The notes: generated from the letters alone by a model not told the origin. Shown: positions 16,360-23,929, numbered from the stretch's first letter. The stretch is DNA of 24,802 nucleotides from Nitrososphaeraceae archaeon (GCA_025449515.1 JANWJI010000112.1:1-24802), one strand, 5' to 3'. Numbers and translations are program-made.

Positions 16360-17181
16360 CTATCTAGAAAAATCACATGCAATATTCCTCATGTATATGT
16401 CTTGGGAGGGCTCGATAGTCATGTCACGCCAAGTTAGATCTCTCTCAGTACGCTTCTGTTGCGCTCCTCTTATGATTACAGCCGGCATAGATTCATTACT
16501 CTCGCCCATAGTCATTACGCCGATAGTAGCGAAATCGTCGGCGATAGCTTTCATCGTAACCCTTAGTACGTTTCCGAATAGATCCTTCTTTCCTCTTTGG
16601 TCTTCGACTGGTTCTAGGCCTGCTGCCGCAATCGCTAAACCCGTAGTTCCTATCCTAGTTGGCATTAGCCGACTATCCGAGAAGATGATTGCAAGATTAA
16701 TCCCGAGATTAATTTCGAATTTCAACCTCAAATTCTTAGCAAGTAGAAAGGGGTTAACTGGATAGAGGACTACTTGTCCGAGCGGTACGTTAGATCTATC
16801 AATCCCGGCGTTTGGAGCTAAAATTCCATCCTTGATTGTTAGAAGATACCCGGGCATACCCCTTAGAACGCAGTCAGATTCTCTTAGTATTATCTCAGCA
16901 AGTTCCTTCTGAATGTGGAATTTTTTTGATATTGCAATTGCCTTCTGGCTTACTCTCACTCTATCCAAAGAAATGAGACATCCCTGACTGATGGATACAT
17001 ATTTACTTGAAATTACCAAAACATCATTTTCCAGGAAATCGAAACCTGAATGAACCAGATTCGTGTACAAATCAAATTTTCTAGATTCCCGGGCTAATTT
17101 TATGGGTATTACTTCCAAAATTCTAATGGCAGAAGTGTTTTTATACTTACCAGTTTTTCTATTTTTCCATTCATTTTTCAC
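16360..17181 (-). CDS. cofE: Coenzyme F420:L-glutamate ligase
   Basis: A 273-residue CofE (FbiB-like ligase family), which uses GTP to add gamma-linked glutamates to F420-0. Motifs in order: PIKLARESRKFDL (the family often has GIPEI...DDL), DVLVISSKYVS, the conserved NAGIDRSNVPLGQ (124-136), FSDSRLMPTRIGTTGLAI (167-184), and DQRGKKDLFGNVLRVT (194-209) with the closing MGESNESMPAVIIRG. The usual DSHGRPFR has become DSRLMPTR, while neighbours are kept. The start is a GTG; a TATA-like element at 17199-17210 sits about 24 bases ahead. The N-terminal ~18 residues are basic and extra compared with methanogen CofE. It diverges from leuC. Confidence 0.9.
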   Translation of the reverse strand: MKNEWKNRKTGKYKNTSAIRILEVIPIKLARESRKFDLYTNLVHSGFDFLENDVLVISSKYVSISQGCLISLDRVRVSQKAIAISKKFHIQKELAEIILRESDCVLRGMPGYLLTIKDGILAPNAGIDRSNVPLGQVVLYPVNPFLLAKNLRLKFEINLGINLAIIFSDSRLMPTRIGTTGLAIAAAGLEPVEDQRGKKDLFGNVLRVTMKAIADDFATIGVMTMGESNESMPAVIIRGAQQKRTERDLTWRDMTIEPSQDIYMRNIACDFSR

Positions 17182-17198
17182 TGTTTTCTTGATCGTTA

Positions 17199-17210
17199 TT
17201 CTATATCTAA
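17199..17210 (-). promoter_or_regulatory. TATA box of cofE
   Basis: On the minus strand TTAGATATAGAA is centred about 24 bases before the GTG at 17181. Confidence 0.4.
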
Positions 17211-17323
17211 AAAGACGGCAATTTCACATGTTGCCTATATCTTATAAGGTGGGATCTTTAAAGTGCAACAGACAAATTATAGAAAAGATTGTAAACTGAA
17301 ATGCAATCCAAAAGTTCATAACA

Positions 17324-17341
17324 TTTTAATTCACGATCGTG
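17324..17341 (+). promoter_or_regulatory. Putative leuC promoter: TTTTAATT followed by a 10-bp palindrome
   Basis: TTTTAATT (17324-17331) may be the TATA box. It abuts a perfect palindrome CACGATCGTG (17332-17341), which lies between TATA and the expected start point, a common place for an archaeal repressor to bind. The ATG at 17376 is 35 bases on. Confidence 0.3.
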
Positions 17342-17375
17342 TAAGGTTTACCCAGTCTAGTGATATTTTTTGGGA

Positions 17376-18650
17376 ATGACGATTACAGAAAAGATTCTGG
17401 CAAGGGCATCTGGAAAAAGTGTTGTCTCTCCAGATGAAGTGGTATTTGGTAATGTAGATAATGTGATGATGCATGATGTTTCTGGTCCTGGTGTAATAAA
17501 GATCCTGACGGAGTGGGAGAAAAAAGGGAACAAGTTCGATCGAGTTTGGGACCCGGATAAGGTCTGGATTAGCGAGGATCACTTCGTACCAGCCTCAGAT
17601 AGGATATCTGCAGAGAATGTTGCTCTCTTATCAAGATGGGCGAAGAAATTTGAGATAAGGCGTCACTTCAAGTATGGATTGGGACAGTACGGAATATGCC
17701 ATACTTTGTCGCACGAAGAAGGACTTGTTCTTCCTGGTCAACTGTATGTAGGTGGCGATTCTCATACTAATACCACTGGTGCGACAGGTGCTTTCGCCAC
17801 TGGCTTGGGGCACACAGATATTGCTTACGTCTTGATGAAAGGAAAAATCTGGTTTAAGGTTCCTCATACGTTACTGTTCAAACTACATGGAAAGAAACCT
17901 GCGTACATCATGGCAAAGGATATGATTTTACATATAATCGCTGATATAGGTATAGAAGGGGCCAACTACAAGTCGATGCAGTTTACCGGAAATATCGTAA
18001 AAGAGATGTGTATGGAAGAACGCCTTACTCTAACTAATATGTCGACTGAAGCGGGTGCAAAGAGTGGGATAATCGAACCTGATTCCGTTACCTACGACTA
18101 TATAAACACGCGTACTACTTCAAACTATTCGCCAATACACGGAGATGATAACGCTCAATATTTAGATGTGTATGATTACGAGATTGATAAGTTAGAGCCG
18201 ACTGTTGCCAAACCTTTTTCTCCAGCCAATATCAGTACTGCTAGAGAACTAGAAAGTATTGAAATAGATAAAGCCTACATAGGTTCATGTACCGGCGCAA
18301 AACTAGAAGACCTAAGGATGTCAGCTAGGCTTCTGGAGGGTAAAAAGGTGAAGGTAAGAACCGAGGTATTACCGGCTGCTCAATCAATATATTTTAAAGC
18401 TTTGAAAGAGGGTTTAATCGAAATATTTATGCAAGCAGGTGCGGTAGTTGGTCCACCTACTTGTGGTGCCTGCTGTGGGGCTCATATGGGTGTACTGGCA
18501 AAGGATGAAGTATGCATAAGTACTACCAATAGAAACTTTCCAGGGCGAATGGGTCATGTCGATTCAAAGACTTACCTTGCTTCACCCCTTGTCGTTGCCG
18601 CGTCGGCATTGAAGGGGAGAATTACTGATCCAAGGGATTTGGAGAATTGA
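17376..18650 (+). CDS. leuC: 3-isopropylmalate dehydratase large subunit (or archaeal homoaconitase-type)
   Basis: A 424-residue aconitase-superfamily large subunit. With LeuD it isomerises 2- to 3-isopropylmalate in leucine synthesis; the archaeal family also includes homoaconitases. The three 4Fe-4S ligands are C305 (IGSCTGAKLEDLR), C363 and C366 (GPPTCGACCGAHMG). Substrate-site motifs include VGGDSHTNTTGATGAFATGL (126-145) and TNRNFPGRMGH (384-394). An ATG at 17376 is chosen over the TTG six bases earlier. Its stop overlaps the leuD start by four bases (TTGA), so the subunits are made together. Confidence 0.93.
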   Translation: MTITEKILARASGKSVVSPDEVVFGNVDNVMMHDVSGPGVIKILTEWEKKGNKFDRVWDPDKVWISEDHFVPASDRISAENVALLSRWAKKFEIRRHFKYGLGQYGICHTLSHEEGLVLPGQLYVGGDSHTNTTGATGAFATGLGHTDIAYVLMKGKIWFKVPHTLLFKLHGKKPAYIMAKDMILHIIADIGIEGANYKSMQFTGNIVKEMCMEERLTLTNMSTEAGAKSGIIEPDSVTYDYINTRTTSNYSPIHGDDNAQYLDVYDYEIDKLEPTVAKPFSPANISTARELESIEIDKAYIGSCTGAKLEDLRMSARLLEGKKVKVRTEVLPAAQSIYFKALKEGLIEIFMQAGAVVGPPTCGACCGAHMGVLAKDEVCISTTNRNFPGRMGHVDSKTYLASPLVVAASALKGRITDPRDLEN

Positions 18651-19162
18651 ACATTAAGAAAGGCCGAGTTCACAAATACAATCGAGATAATATTGATACA
18701 GATGTTATTATTCCTGGACCCTATCTAAAAATTCACGATCCAAAAGAATTGGCCTCTCATGCTATGGAAGGTATAGATCCAGGTTTCCACACTACGGTAA
18801 CTCCAGGCGATTTTCTATTATGTGGTGGAAATTTCGGATGTGGCTCCAGCAGAGAACACGCACCAATAGCACTATCCACATTGGGCATTAGGGCAATCTT
18901 GGCACCTTCATTCGCGAGGATATTTTACAGGAACGCCGTTGACGGGGGTTATCTCTTGCCAATTGAAATCGAGAGGTCTACGCTGGAGCAAATAGATGAC
19001 GGGAACATGATAGATATTGATTTTGAGAATTACAGAATAATTAACCTAGATAAAAATGGCGAGTCCTATACTATAAAGCCTTTATCGGATATGATAATCA
19101 AGATTGTCGAAGCAGGAGGCTTATTATACTATTCAGATGACGAGAAAGGGTTTGCTAGCTGA
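18647..19162 (+). CDS. leuD: 3-isopropylmalate dehydratase small subunit
   Basis: A 171-residue swivel subunit. It has NIDTDVIIPGPYLKIHDPKE (15-34), then CGGNFGCGSSREHAPIALS with the catalytic Ser/Arg loop, and APSFARIFYRNAVDGG. The specificity loop after the PG is YLKI (26-29). In methanogen enzymes this position is YLRT in homoaconitase and YLV-type in isopropylmalate isomerase (family knowledge from memory), so the basic Lys leaves the substrate open. Translation starts at a TTG overlapping the leuC stop. The last 26 bases overlap the next gene. Confidence 0.92.
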   Translation: MNIKKGRVHKYNRDNIDTDVIIPGPYLKIHDPKELASHAMEGIDPGFHTTVTPGDFLLCGGNFGCGSSREHAPIALSTLGIRAILAPSFARIFYRNAVDGGYLLPIEIERSTLEQIDDGNMIDIDFENYRIINLDKNGESYTIKPLSDMIIKIVEAGGLLYYSDDEKGFAS

Positions 19163-19388
19163 AATTCTTAGCAAAGCTAGACATTACGACGGCTGTGAGG
19201 ATTATCAAATAGGATATAGAGATTATGAGCAAATATTAGAAGTGTCTCTATCAGAATTCCTTGATCTATCTGAGAATTTTCAAAGGATACCCGCAAGTCG
19301 GATTTATTTCGTGAAAAGGAATGGACTTTATTTATATCAAAGTTATAATTACACGAAATCGCTTTCATCGTTATCTGAACGCAAGTAA
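19137..19388 (+). CDS. DUF504/UPF0248 family protein
   Basis: An 83-residue protein that fits the archaeal UPF0248 (DUF504) family. It has RKGLLAEILSKARHYDGCED, then the strand YQIGYRDYEQ, and the typical C-terminal IPASRIYFVKRNGLYLYQ, comparable to IPYHRIxxI followed by a G-x-x-x-Y/W end. Its function is unknown in the family. The ATG at 19137 lies inside the end of leuD (26-base overlap), so it is probably the third gene of the leuC-leuD transcript. An upstream start at 19104 would lengthen the overlap and does not match the family. Confidence 0.65.
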   Translation: MTRKGLLAEILSKARHYDGCEDYQIGYRDYEQILEVSLSEFLDLSENFQRIPASRIYFVKRNGLYLYQSYNYTKSLSSLSERK

Positions 19389-19484
19389 AGAAAATAATTA
19401 CACGAATTTGATTTTAAAGTTTCTTAAATTGGCACTAGCCTATACTATTAGGACAGAAAAAGAGAAACAAAAATAAGGGAATTA

Positions 19485-19516
19485 AATGCCTGGGATTGTT
19501 CGGTTATCCTGGCATT
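19485..19516. terminator. Hairpin between convergent genes
   Basis: Arms AATGCCTGGGAT and ATCCTGGCATT pair with one mismatch and one bulge around a nine-base loop (19497-19505). The hairpin stands in the 161-base gap between the DUF504 gene (+) and the secreted-protein gene (-) and could mark both transcript ends. Confidence 0.45.
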
Positions 19517-19549
19517 CTTTATCTCTGCAACTGAAATACTACTAGCAGT

Positions 19550-20368
19550 CTATTTGCCAGAGCCAGTTGAGTTGGATCCCGTAGCGTTTGCCGCCGTTGC
19601 AGCTGCTGCTAGACTTTGGAGATTGTTGACCATTTTGCCTTGACTACCTACTACGTTCATGGAGTATGAGGCTGTGAAATCTTTATTCTTCCCTCCTCCT
19701 GAATTAACAAGCTCAATAGCATTTCCTGTGAAAGGAACAGAGCCAGATTTACCTGACGATCCTAGAGTTGTCAGAGAGACAATATTCTTTCCCATCTTTA
19801 TCATGTCTTTTTGACTTCCAAATTCCTTTGGTATTGCAGTCTTGTTATCAGGTTTCACGACATTCCATACTACAACCTTTACAGGCTTACTTGCCTGATA
19901 TGTAAGAATTCCTGAATATACCCCTTGATCATTTCTTGGACCTAAAATGAGAGCCGAATGATCTTTTTCTTGTCCAGGAACTTTACTCAAAGCTGAGGAT
20001 AAAAATCCTTGCCAAACCACGTTTTTGTTTAATGGTGGTTCATTTTGACTTGATGTATTTGTAGTTGTCTGACCAGAGGCCGACCCACCAGACGTGCCCT
20101 GTGACGAAGGTAACTCACTTGGTGTCACTGCAGTTGAGGGTGAGCCTGTTGTCGAGTTGTTCGATCCTGCAGCACTGTTAAATTGTTCATTGTTTGTCGT
20201 ACTTGTTCCATTTTGCGCAAATGCCTGATGTGAAGACTGTATGCCAGCTCCTGTTACTGACAAAAGCAGAAATCCAGAGATTGCAATCGTTGCTATTAGA
20301 TACGATTTTTCCAGTTTATTCTTATGCATTATTAAAAAAGGGCATAGTCTGAAATTTAACTGTTTCAT
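19550..20368 (-). CDS. Secreted Asn/Ser/Thr-rich protein
   Basis: A 272-residue exported protein of unknown function. A signal peptide (KNKLEKSYLIATIAISGFLL core, about residues 17-50) ends near SHQAFAQN, a cleavage pattern frequent in these archaea. Residues ~52-110 are a low-complexity S/T/N/G linker, followed by a folded domain (NVVWQGFLSSALSKVPGQEK, SALILGPRNDQGVYSGILTY, KPVKVVVWNVVKPDNKTAI) and a second N/S/T tail. Many N-x-S/T sites are visible (NGT, NNST, NTS, NKT, NAT, NST), so it is a natural target for the STT3 enzyme in this window. The ATG at 20368 has GAGG about eight bases upstream; a second ATG 39 bases in would also leave a full signal peptide. Confidence 0.85.
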   Translation of the reverse strand: MKQLNFRLCPFLIMHKNKLEKSYLIATIAISGFLLLSVTGAGIQSSHQAFAQNGTSTTNNEQFNSAAGSNNSTTGSPSTAVTPSELPSSQGTSGGSASGQTTTNTSSQNEPPLNKNVVWQGFLSSALSKVPGQEKDHSALILGPRNDQGVYSGILTYQASKPVKVVVWNVVKPDNKTAIPKEFGSQKDMIKMGKNIVSLTTLGSSGKSGSVPFTGNAIELVNSGGGKNKDFTASYSMNVVGSQGKMVNNLQSLAAAATAANATGSNSTGSGK

Positions 20369-20404
20369 TATTCGCCTCTACAAATTTGTTCGATTTCTTC
20401 TTCT

Positions 20405-20426
20405 ATAAGAAAGTAAACTTTCTTAT
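20405..20426. promoter_or_regulatory. 22-bp palindrome upstream of the secreted-protein gene
   Basis: Two perfect 10-bp arms, ATAAGAAAGT and ACTTTCTTAT, surround an AA spacer. The minus-strand arm includes CTTATAG-like TATA material about 40 bases before the ATG at 20368, so a dimeric protein bound here would block or shape the promoter. Confidence 0.55.
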
Positions 20427-20478
20427 TTCAAGTGTTCTGATCTAATTGCAAGTTTCATCATGCTTGAATCTAGATGGA

Positions 20479-21108
20479 TTATATATCCTGAATGAGCCAT
20501 CCTTCAGGGAGAAATTTTTCACTGTCTCTTTCCTCCCCAATATGAGTAGCATATCTCCAAACTGGAGTATTCCTGTCAATCCTTACGTGTCTCTTTATTG
20601 ACTTCAAGGCAGTTAATTCCCTAGTCAGGCTACCTTTTTCGGGTATGTCTAGATTCGCGGTACAAAATTGACATCTGGTGTCTAATACTGGTTTCCGATT
20701 ATTCGTACTTTCATTGACGGGATATGCACGACAAGCAAGTGGACGTTCTTCATAAATCGTGCATCGATAGCCCCCATTTGGGGCTTTCAGGTCTGAATCT
20801 GTATCAAGAAAAGGGCAGATGTCTCCTTGAGTTTCCCTTCCCATGATCTGGTACATTAGAATCTCTTCAGGACCACTACCCATCATATTCCTACCTATTC
20901 CGACTCGTGGGAGGATTTTGATCTCCAATTTATTCCTTTGAGCAATTTCCTCAATCTTTGATTTTTCATGTGGTAACAGTAAGACACCAGTTTTTCCGTA
21001 CTTTACTGATGGAAAATATTGTCTGTATTTACAACAATCTGAACACCCATCGACACATCGAAATTGCTTATACATATAGTTCACTAGACTTGATGCTTTT
21101 ATATTCAA
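20479..21108 (-). CDS. YkgJ-like cysteine-cluster protein
   Basis: A 209-residue member of the CxxxCxxCC (YkgJ/UPF0153) family, proposed to bind zinc or an iron centre; the true activity is unknown. The N-terminal cluster is C18, C22, C25, C26 (RCVDGCSDCCKY). It is followed by ICPFLDTD, the family run YRCTIYEERPLACRAYPVNE, and RCQFC. All expected Cys are present. A second Met at codon 12, giving MYKQFRCVDGC, overlaps the end of the upstream gene by only 8 bases and may be the true start. It is probably co-transcribed with the unknown gene upstream. Confidence 0.85.
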   Translation of the reverse strand: MNIKASSLVNYMYKQFRCVDGCSDCCKYRQYFPSVKYGKTGVLLLPHEKSKIEEIAQRNKLEIKILPRVGIGRNMMGSGPEEILMYQIMGRETQGDICPFLDTDSDLKAPNGGYRCTIYEERPLACRAYPVNESTNNRKPVLDTRCQFCTANLDIPEKGSLTRELTALKSIKRHVRIDRNTPVWRYATHIGEERDSEKFLPEGWLIQDI

Positions 21109-21559
21109 TACTATACTGTGATAAATCCTGATAGCGTTGAAAGAGAATATTATAAATCATCTTAGATTTTTTCAGTAATTCAAGGTCATAATCTGGATCT
21201 TCGCTTCGAGCCTTTGATTCTTTGGTCTTATAAATACCGAAACGCAAGATTGCAGTCTTTTCGACTCCGTGTTTAAATTTCTGGTAATTCTGAGACATGG
21301 GTATGCTCTTTACGAAGCCTAGATTCTGATCCGATTCAGACGACTTACAATATAAAATAAACCAATATTTAGTCTCTTCTTCAACGAAAGTTAGCATAAT
21401 CCTATCATCGGGCCACCAATTAACAGCTTTCTTCCATAATTTGAAAGCGTCTCTCTTGTTTTCGAATAATGGGAAAATATTCATATAAACATCCTGATAG
21501 CGATACCCTACACCAATGAATGTACTATACCATGTTATTGGTTCTCCATGATCTATCAA
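21068..21559 (-). CDS. Unknown protein upstream of the YkgJ-like gene
   Basis: I do not recognise this protein (163 residues from a TTG; an ATG at codon 26, MNIFPLFENKRDAFKLW, is the other option). It is aromatic-rich (NWWPDDRIMLTFVEEETKYW) with strand-like pieces in the first half and helices with many Lys/Glu in the second. No signal peptide or Cys cluster is visible. It overlaps the next gene on the same strand and is read with it. Confidence 0.6.
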   Translation of the reverse strand: MIDHGEPITWYSTFIGVGYRYQDVYMNIFPLFENKRDAFKLWKKAVNWWPDDRIMLTFVEEETKYWFILYCKSSESDQNLGFVKSIPMSQNYQKFKHGVEKTAILRFGIYKTKESKARSEDPDYDLELLKKSKMIYNILFQRYQDLSQYSIEYKSIKSSELYV

Positions 21560-21717
21560 GCTATGAGTATCTCCCTAACCCTGCTAGATATGACTGTTTG
21601 TCAATTTAGACCGGAATTTGTCAGTACCTGTTAATGGAAATAAGATCGGATTTGATACGGTCTTAGGCAGTAAGGTATAGACGGATTGGATAATATTGTA
21701 TGGTTCATATCCTTTTT

Positions 21718-21888
21718 TTATTCTTTTTCGACTACATCAATGTGACATTGATGTCCCCTATGTTCACTGTCAATTACCATCGCTTCTTGTTCACTTATTG
21801 GAAATTTTCCCTGATCTAGATCGTTCCCTCCTTGTTTTTCCAACAATATTCTGTTACAAACATCGCATATTAATTGCTGCACGATCAT
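21718..21888 (-). CDS. 56-residue Cys/His-rich small protein
   Basis: A short minus-strand ORF beginning MIVQQLICDVCNRILLEKQG. A C-x2-C knuckle lies at residues 8-11, and a second metal-like cluster HRGHQCHIDV at about 43-52, so one zinc could be bound by 2 Cys plus Cys/His. A TATA box (minus-strand CTCTATATTTTT, 21911-21922) sits about 28 bases before the ATG, the leaderless spacing, which argues that it is a real gene. The 64-residue ORF on the other strand is its shadow. Family unknown. Confidence 0.65.
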   Translation of the reverse strand: MIVQQLICDVCNRILLEKQGGNDLDQGKFPISEQEAMVIDSEHRGHQCHIDVVEKE

Positions 21889-22053
21889 GATGGTGATGAA
21901 TTACGGACAGAAAAATATAGAGTTTATGATTTTTAGTTATCTGACCAACAAGATGAAATGGGCATCCAATACCCATACTTGACTTATCTGAGACTACAAA
22001 AGTATATGGATATTCTTATCATTGATAATTCTGTAATAAACGACTAGTCAAAC

Positions 22054-22062
22054 CTCTATAAG
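22054..22062 (+). promoter_or_regulatory. TATA box of the 48-residue Cys-rich gene
   Basis: CTCTATAAG is centred about 28 bases ahead of the ATG at 22086. Confidence 0.45.
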
Positions 22063-22085
22063 TCGCATTGCTCCACAAAGATCAA

Positions 22086-22232
22086 ATGGAAAAGACATGC
22101 GCATACTGCGGAAAAACCTTCCTGGGTGAAGGATGGCCTCATGTCGAAGGAGATTCTAATAGGGGAGTTACAAAGATAGAGCAATTTTGTTCTGAAGAAC
22201 ACAAGTACAATTTCCTGACCTCAAGATCATGA
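22086..22232 (+). CDS. 48-residue zinc-binding small protein
   Basis: The ORF begins MEKTCAYCGKTFLGEGWPHV and ends with a second cluster, FCSEEHKYNF. C-x2-C and C-x3-H are 26 residues apart, which resembles a TRASH/MYM-like treble clef with a His as fourth ligand. A TATA box at leaderless distance supports expression. It meets the HNH gene tail to tail with a 6-base overlap. Function unknown; nucleic-acid or metal binding is a guess. Confidence 0.6.
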   Translation: MEKTCAYCGKTFLGEGWPHVEGDSNRGVTKIEQFCSEEHKYNFLTSRS

Positions 22233-22514
22233 AAATTTATTTCGAATAGTTCCCAAGATTCCTTTTCTATTCTCCTTCTTTTCTACAGACTTGAAGCACT
22301 TTGGACATAGTGCTCGTAAATTAACCGGTCTATTATCCTTGTGGGAACCATTAATATGTTCAAAATGGGCTGAAATGCTTCCGCTAAATTTCACAGAACA
22401 TTTTTGGCATCTCTTATGTGCCCTTTCCAAAACAGTTTGTCGAATAGCCATAGTCAGATGTTCATATTTGCTTTTGTCGACCTTATTATTCTGATCCCCT
22501 CCAAAGAATGACAA
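22227..22514 (-). CDS. HNH-type nuclease-like protein
   Basis: A 95-residue protein with an HNH/McrA-like motif. There is a first knuckle RCQKCSVKF, the segment SAHFEHINGSHKDNRPVNL with the His and Asn positions, and the second knuckle LCPKCFK, preceded by a helix IRQTVLERAHKRC. The four Cys hold zinc; the His and Asn would form the nuclease site. It is a stand-alone domain with no partner. The start is a TTG; an ATG at codon 22 would cut into the conserved helix region. No methylase is nearby, so a restriction role is not supported. Confidence 0.75.
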   Translation of the reverse strand: MSFFGGDQNNKVDKSKYEHLTMAIRQTVLERAHKRCQKCSVKFSGSISAHFEHINGSHKDNRPVNLRALCPKCFKSVEKKENRKGILGTIRNKFS

Positions 22515-22579
22515 TACAAAATCGTATCGCTAAACTCCAACTTATTTCTTACGGCCTTAATTAGATCGCAGATTGGATT

Positions 22580-23221
22580 TTAATTACGGCAGAAAAGTTT
22601 ACAATGGTGCTTCGAATAAAGATCTGCAAGTCTTAGAGGTTCAGGAATGCTCTGCCCTTCCCTTGTGAGTTTGCTTACTAATTTAATAGAGTCCCTTAGG
22701 CTAATCCTATTCCCAACACTTATGTAAATACGTTTATTTGAAGCGCCCATATGCATATAACCACAAATTGTTCGATCTATTTCAACAAAATATTCGCTAT
22801 TAACCTCACCACATAGGAGCTTCTTTGCGATTCCTATTGTAGGTTTATTAATTAACACTCCGACAAATGAAGCCAAACCACACTTCCGAGGATGCAGCAT
22901 TCCATGACCGTCGAGTAGCAGTAAATCAAAATCGCATCTCAATAATCTCATTGTATACAGGATCGGTGTTGCCTCTCTCAGAATAAAAGCACCTGGAATA
23001 TAGGGGAATTTAATTGGCGTTACAGATTCTGCAACTTCCATTGTATCAAAACTTATGCTGTCCATTACTACTGCAGTACCAAAAGCAAAATCATCTTTAT
23101 ACGAAACGTCTATTCCACAAATATTTTTTAATGGAGTACATTCACCACTTTGAACAACTCTATAAGCGATCATTTCCTGTAGTCGTGGCAACACATAATA
23201 GATTACCGAGCTTGGTAACAT
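22580..23221 (-). CDS. nfi: Endonuclease V (deoxyinosine 3' endonuclease)
   Basis: A 213-residue EndoV that nicks DNA (or RNA) next to inosine, repairing deaminated adenine. Motifs in order: CGIDVSYKD with catalytic D38, PYIPGAFILRE with wedge Tyr 74 and E83, LLLDGHGMLHPRKCGLASFV with D104, and GIAKKLL with K133. The closing IPEPLRLADLYSK is also typical. All metal ligands are in place. The ATG at 23221 is chosen over the TTG three bases upstream. Confidence 0.93.
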   Translation of the reverse strand: MLPSSVIYYVLPRLQEMIAYRVVQSGECTPLKNICGIDVSYKDDFAFGTAVVMDSISFDTMEVAESVTPIKFPYIPGAFILREATPILYTMRLLRCDFDLLLLDGHGMLHPRKCGLASFVGVLINKPTIGIAKKLLCGEVNSEYFVEIDRTICGYMHMGASNKRIYISVGNRISLRDSIKLVSKLTREGQSIPEPLRLADLYSKHHCKLFCRN

Positions 23222-23375
23222 CAACTCGGCTGATCAACACAAAATACCAATATGAAGGAATTGATCCTATCAGCAAGAATCAATAACAATATACTTAATT
23301 GACATACACGAGCTTTTTTCAACCTCTTACATACCATTGGCGACGTCAGTACAACCTTCAATATCCGACACAGTA

Positions 23376-23816
23376 TTACTGTGACGTAGGATTTGCCATC
23401 ATAAAAGGAGTAGTTGGTCCTATAAAGCAGTATGTTACATGTGAGCAGACTATGTTAGTAATGTCATTTCTACAACTCATAAAACTTCCCATGCAGCTTA
23501 TATTCTGATTTCCAGTCGTTGCAACATCTGCTCTATCTCCAGTATTATCCTGCGACTCAGTGTCCTGATTGTTGTGATCGTTTCGACTACCTGCTTTACT
23601 GTGATTATTATCCTGCGATTTTTTGTCCTGATTGTTGTGATCGTTTCGACTACCTGCTTTACTGTGATTATTATCCTGCGATTTTTTGTCCTGATTGTTG
23701 TGATCGTTTCGACTATATGCCATAATAGACTCGGAGGAACAAACTGATAATATTAAAGTAAGCGATAATGCGATAAATATCACTATACCTATCTGTATAG
23801 AGGGTTTATGTAGCAT
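23376..23816 (-). CDS. Small secreted or anchored repeat protein
   Basis: A 146-residue protein from the ATG at 23816. It has a single hydrophobic N-terminal segment (IQIGIVIFIALSLTLILSV) acting as signal peptide or anchor. A very polar region of 21-residue repeats (SRNDHNNQDKKSQDNNHSKA plus G) follows, present in two full copies plus a diverged third. The C-terminal ~45 residues hold four Cys (SCMGSF, SCRND, VCSH, YCF), probably two disulfides outside the cell. A TATA box (23837-23846) is centred 25 bases ahead of this ATG, supporting it over an upstream TTG. Function unknown. Confidence 0.65.
   Translation of the reverse strand: MLHKPSIQIGIVIFIALSLTLILSVCSSESIMAYSRNDHNNQDKKSQDNNHSKAGSRNDHNNQDKKSQDNNHSKAGSRNDHNNQDTESQDNTGDRADVATTGNQNISCMGSFMSCRNDITNIVCSHVTYCFIGPTTPFMMANPTSQ
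23563..23715. repeat. 63-bp tandem repeats inside the secreted-protein gene
   Basis: Identical 63-bp units begin at 23563 and 23626, and the first ~27 bases of a third at 23689; a diverged piece lies before 23563. The length is a multiple of three, so copy changes alter only the number of 21-residue protein repeats. Confidence 0.9.
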
Positions 23817-23836
23817 CCCATTTCCCAACGGCTTAT

Positions 23837-23846
23837 TAATATATTA
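23837..23846 (-). promoter_or_regulatory. TATA box of the repeat-protein gene
   Basis: TAATATATTA is centred 25 bases before the ATG at 23816. Confidence 0.45.
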
Positions 23847-23929
23847 GAAATGCTCTGAACTCAGCCCGAATAATAGTCAAGTATTTGCTACTATAATCCA
23901 ATGACAAGTTAATTGAATGTAACAAAATA

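Noticed and set aside
17063..17299. 78-codon plus-strand ORF in the cofE-leuC gap
   Set aside because: It runs over the cofE start and promoter and shows no family motif.
21696..21890. 64-codon plus-strand ORF
   Set aside because: It is the shadow of the 56-residue Cys/His-rich gene on the minus strand, which has a TATA box and metal-binding motifs.
22227..22514. Restriction-modification system
   Set aside because: The HNH protein is small and alone; no methyltransferase or specificity subunit is in the window.
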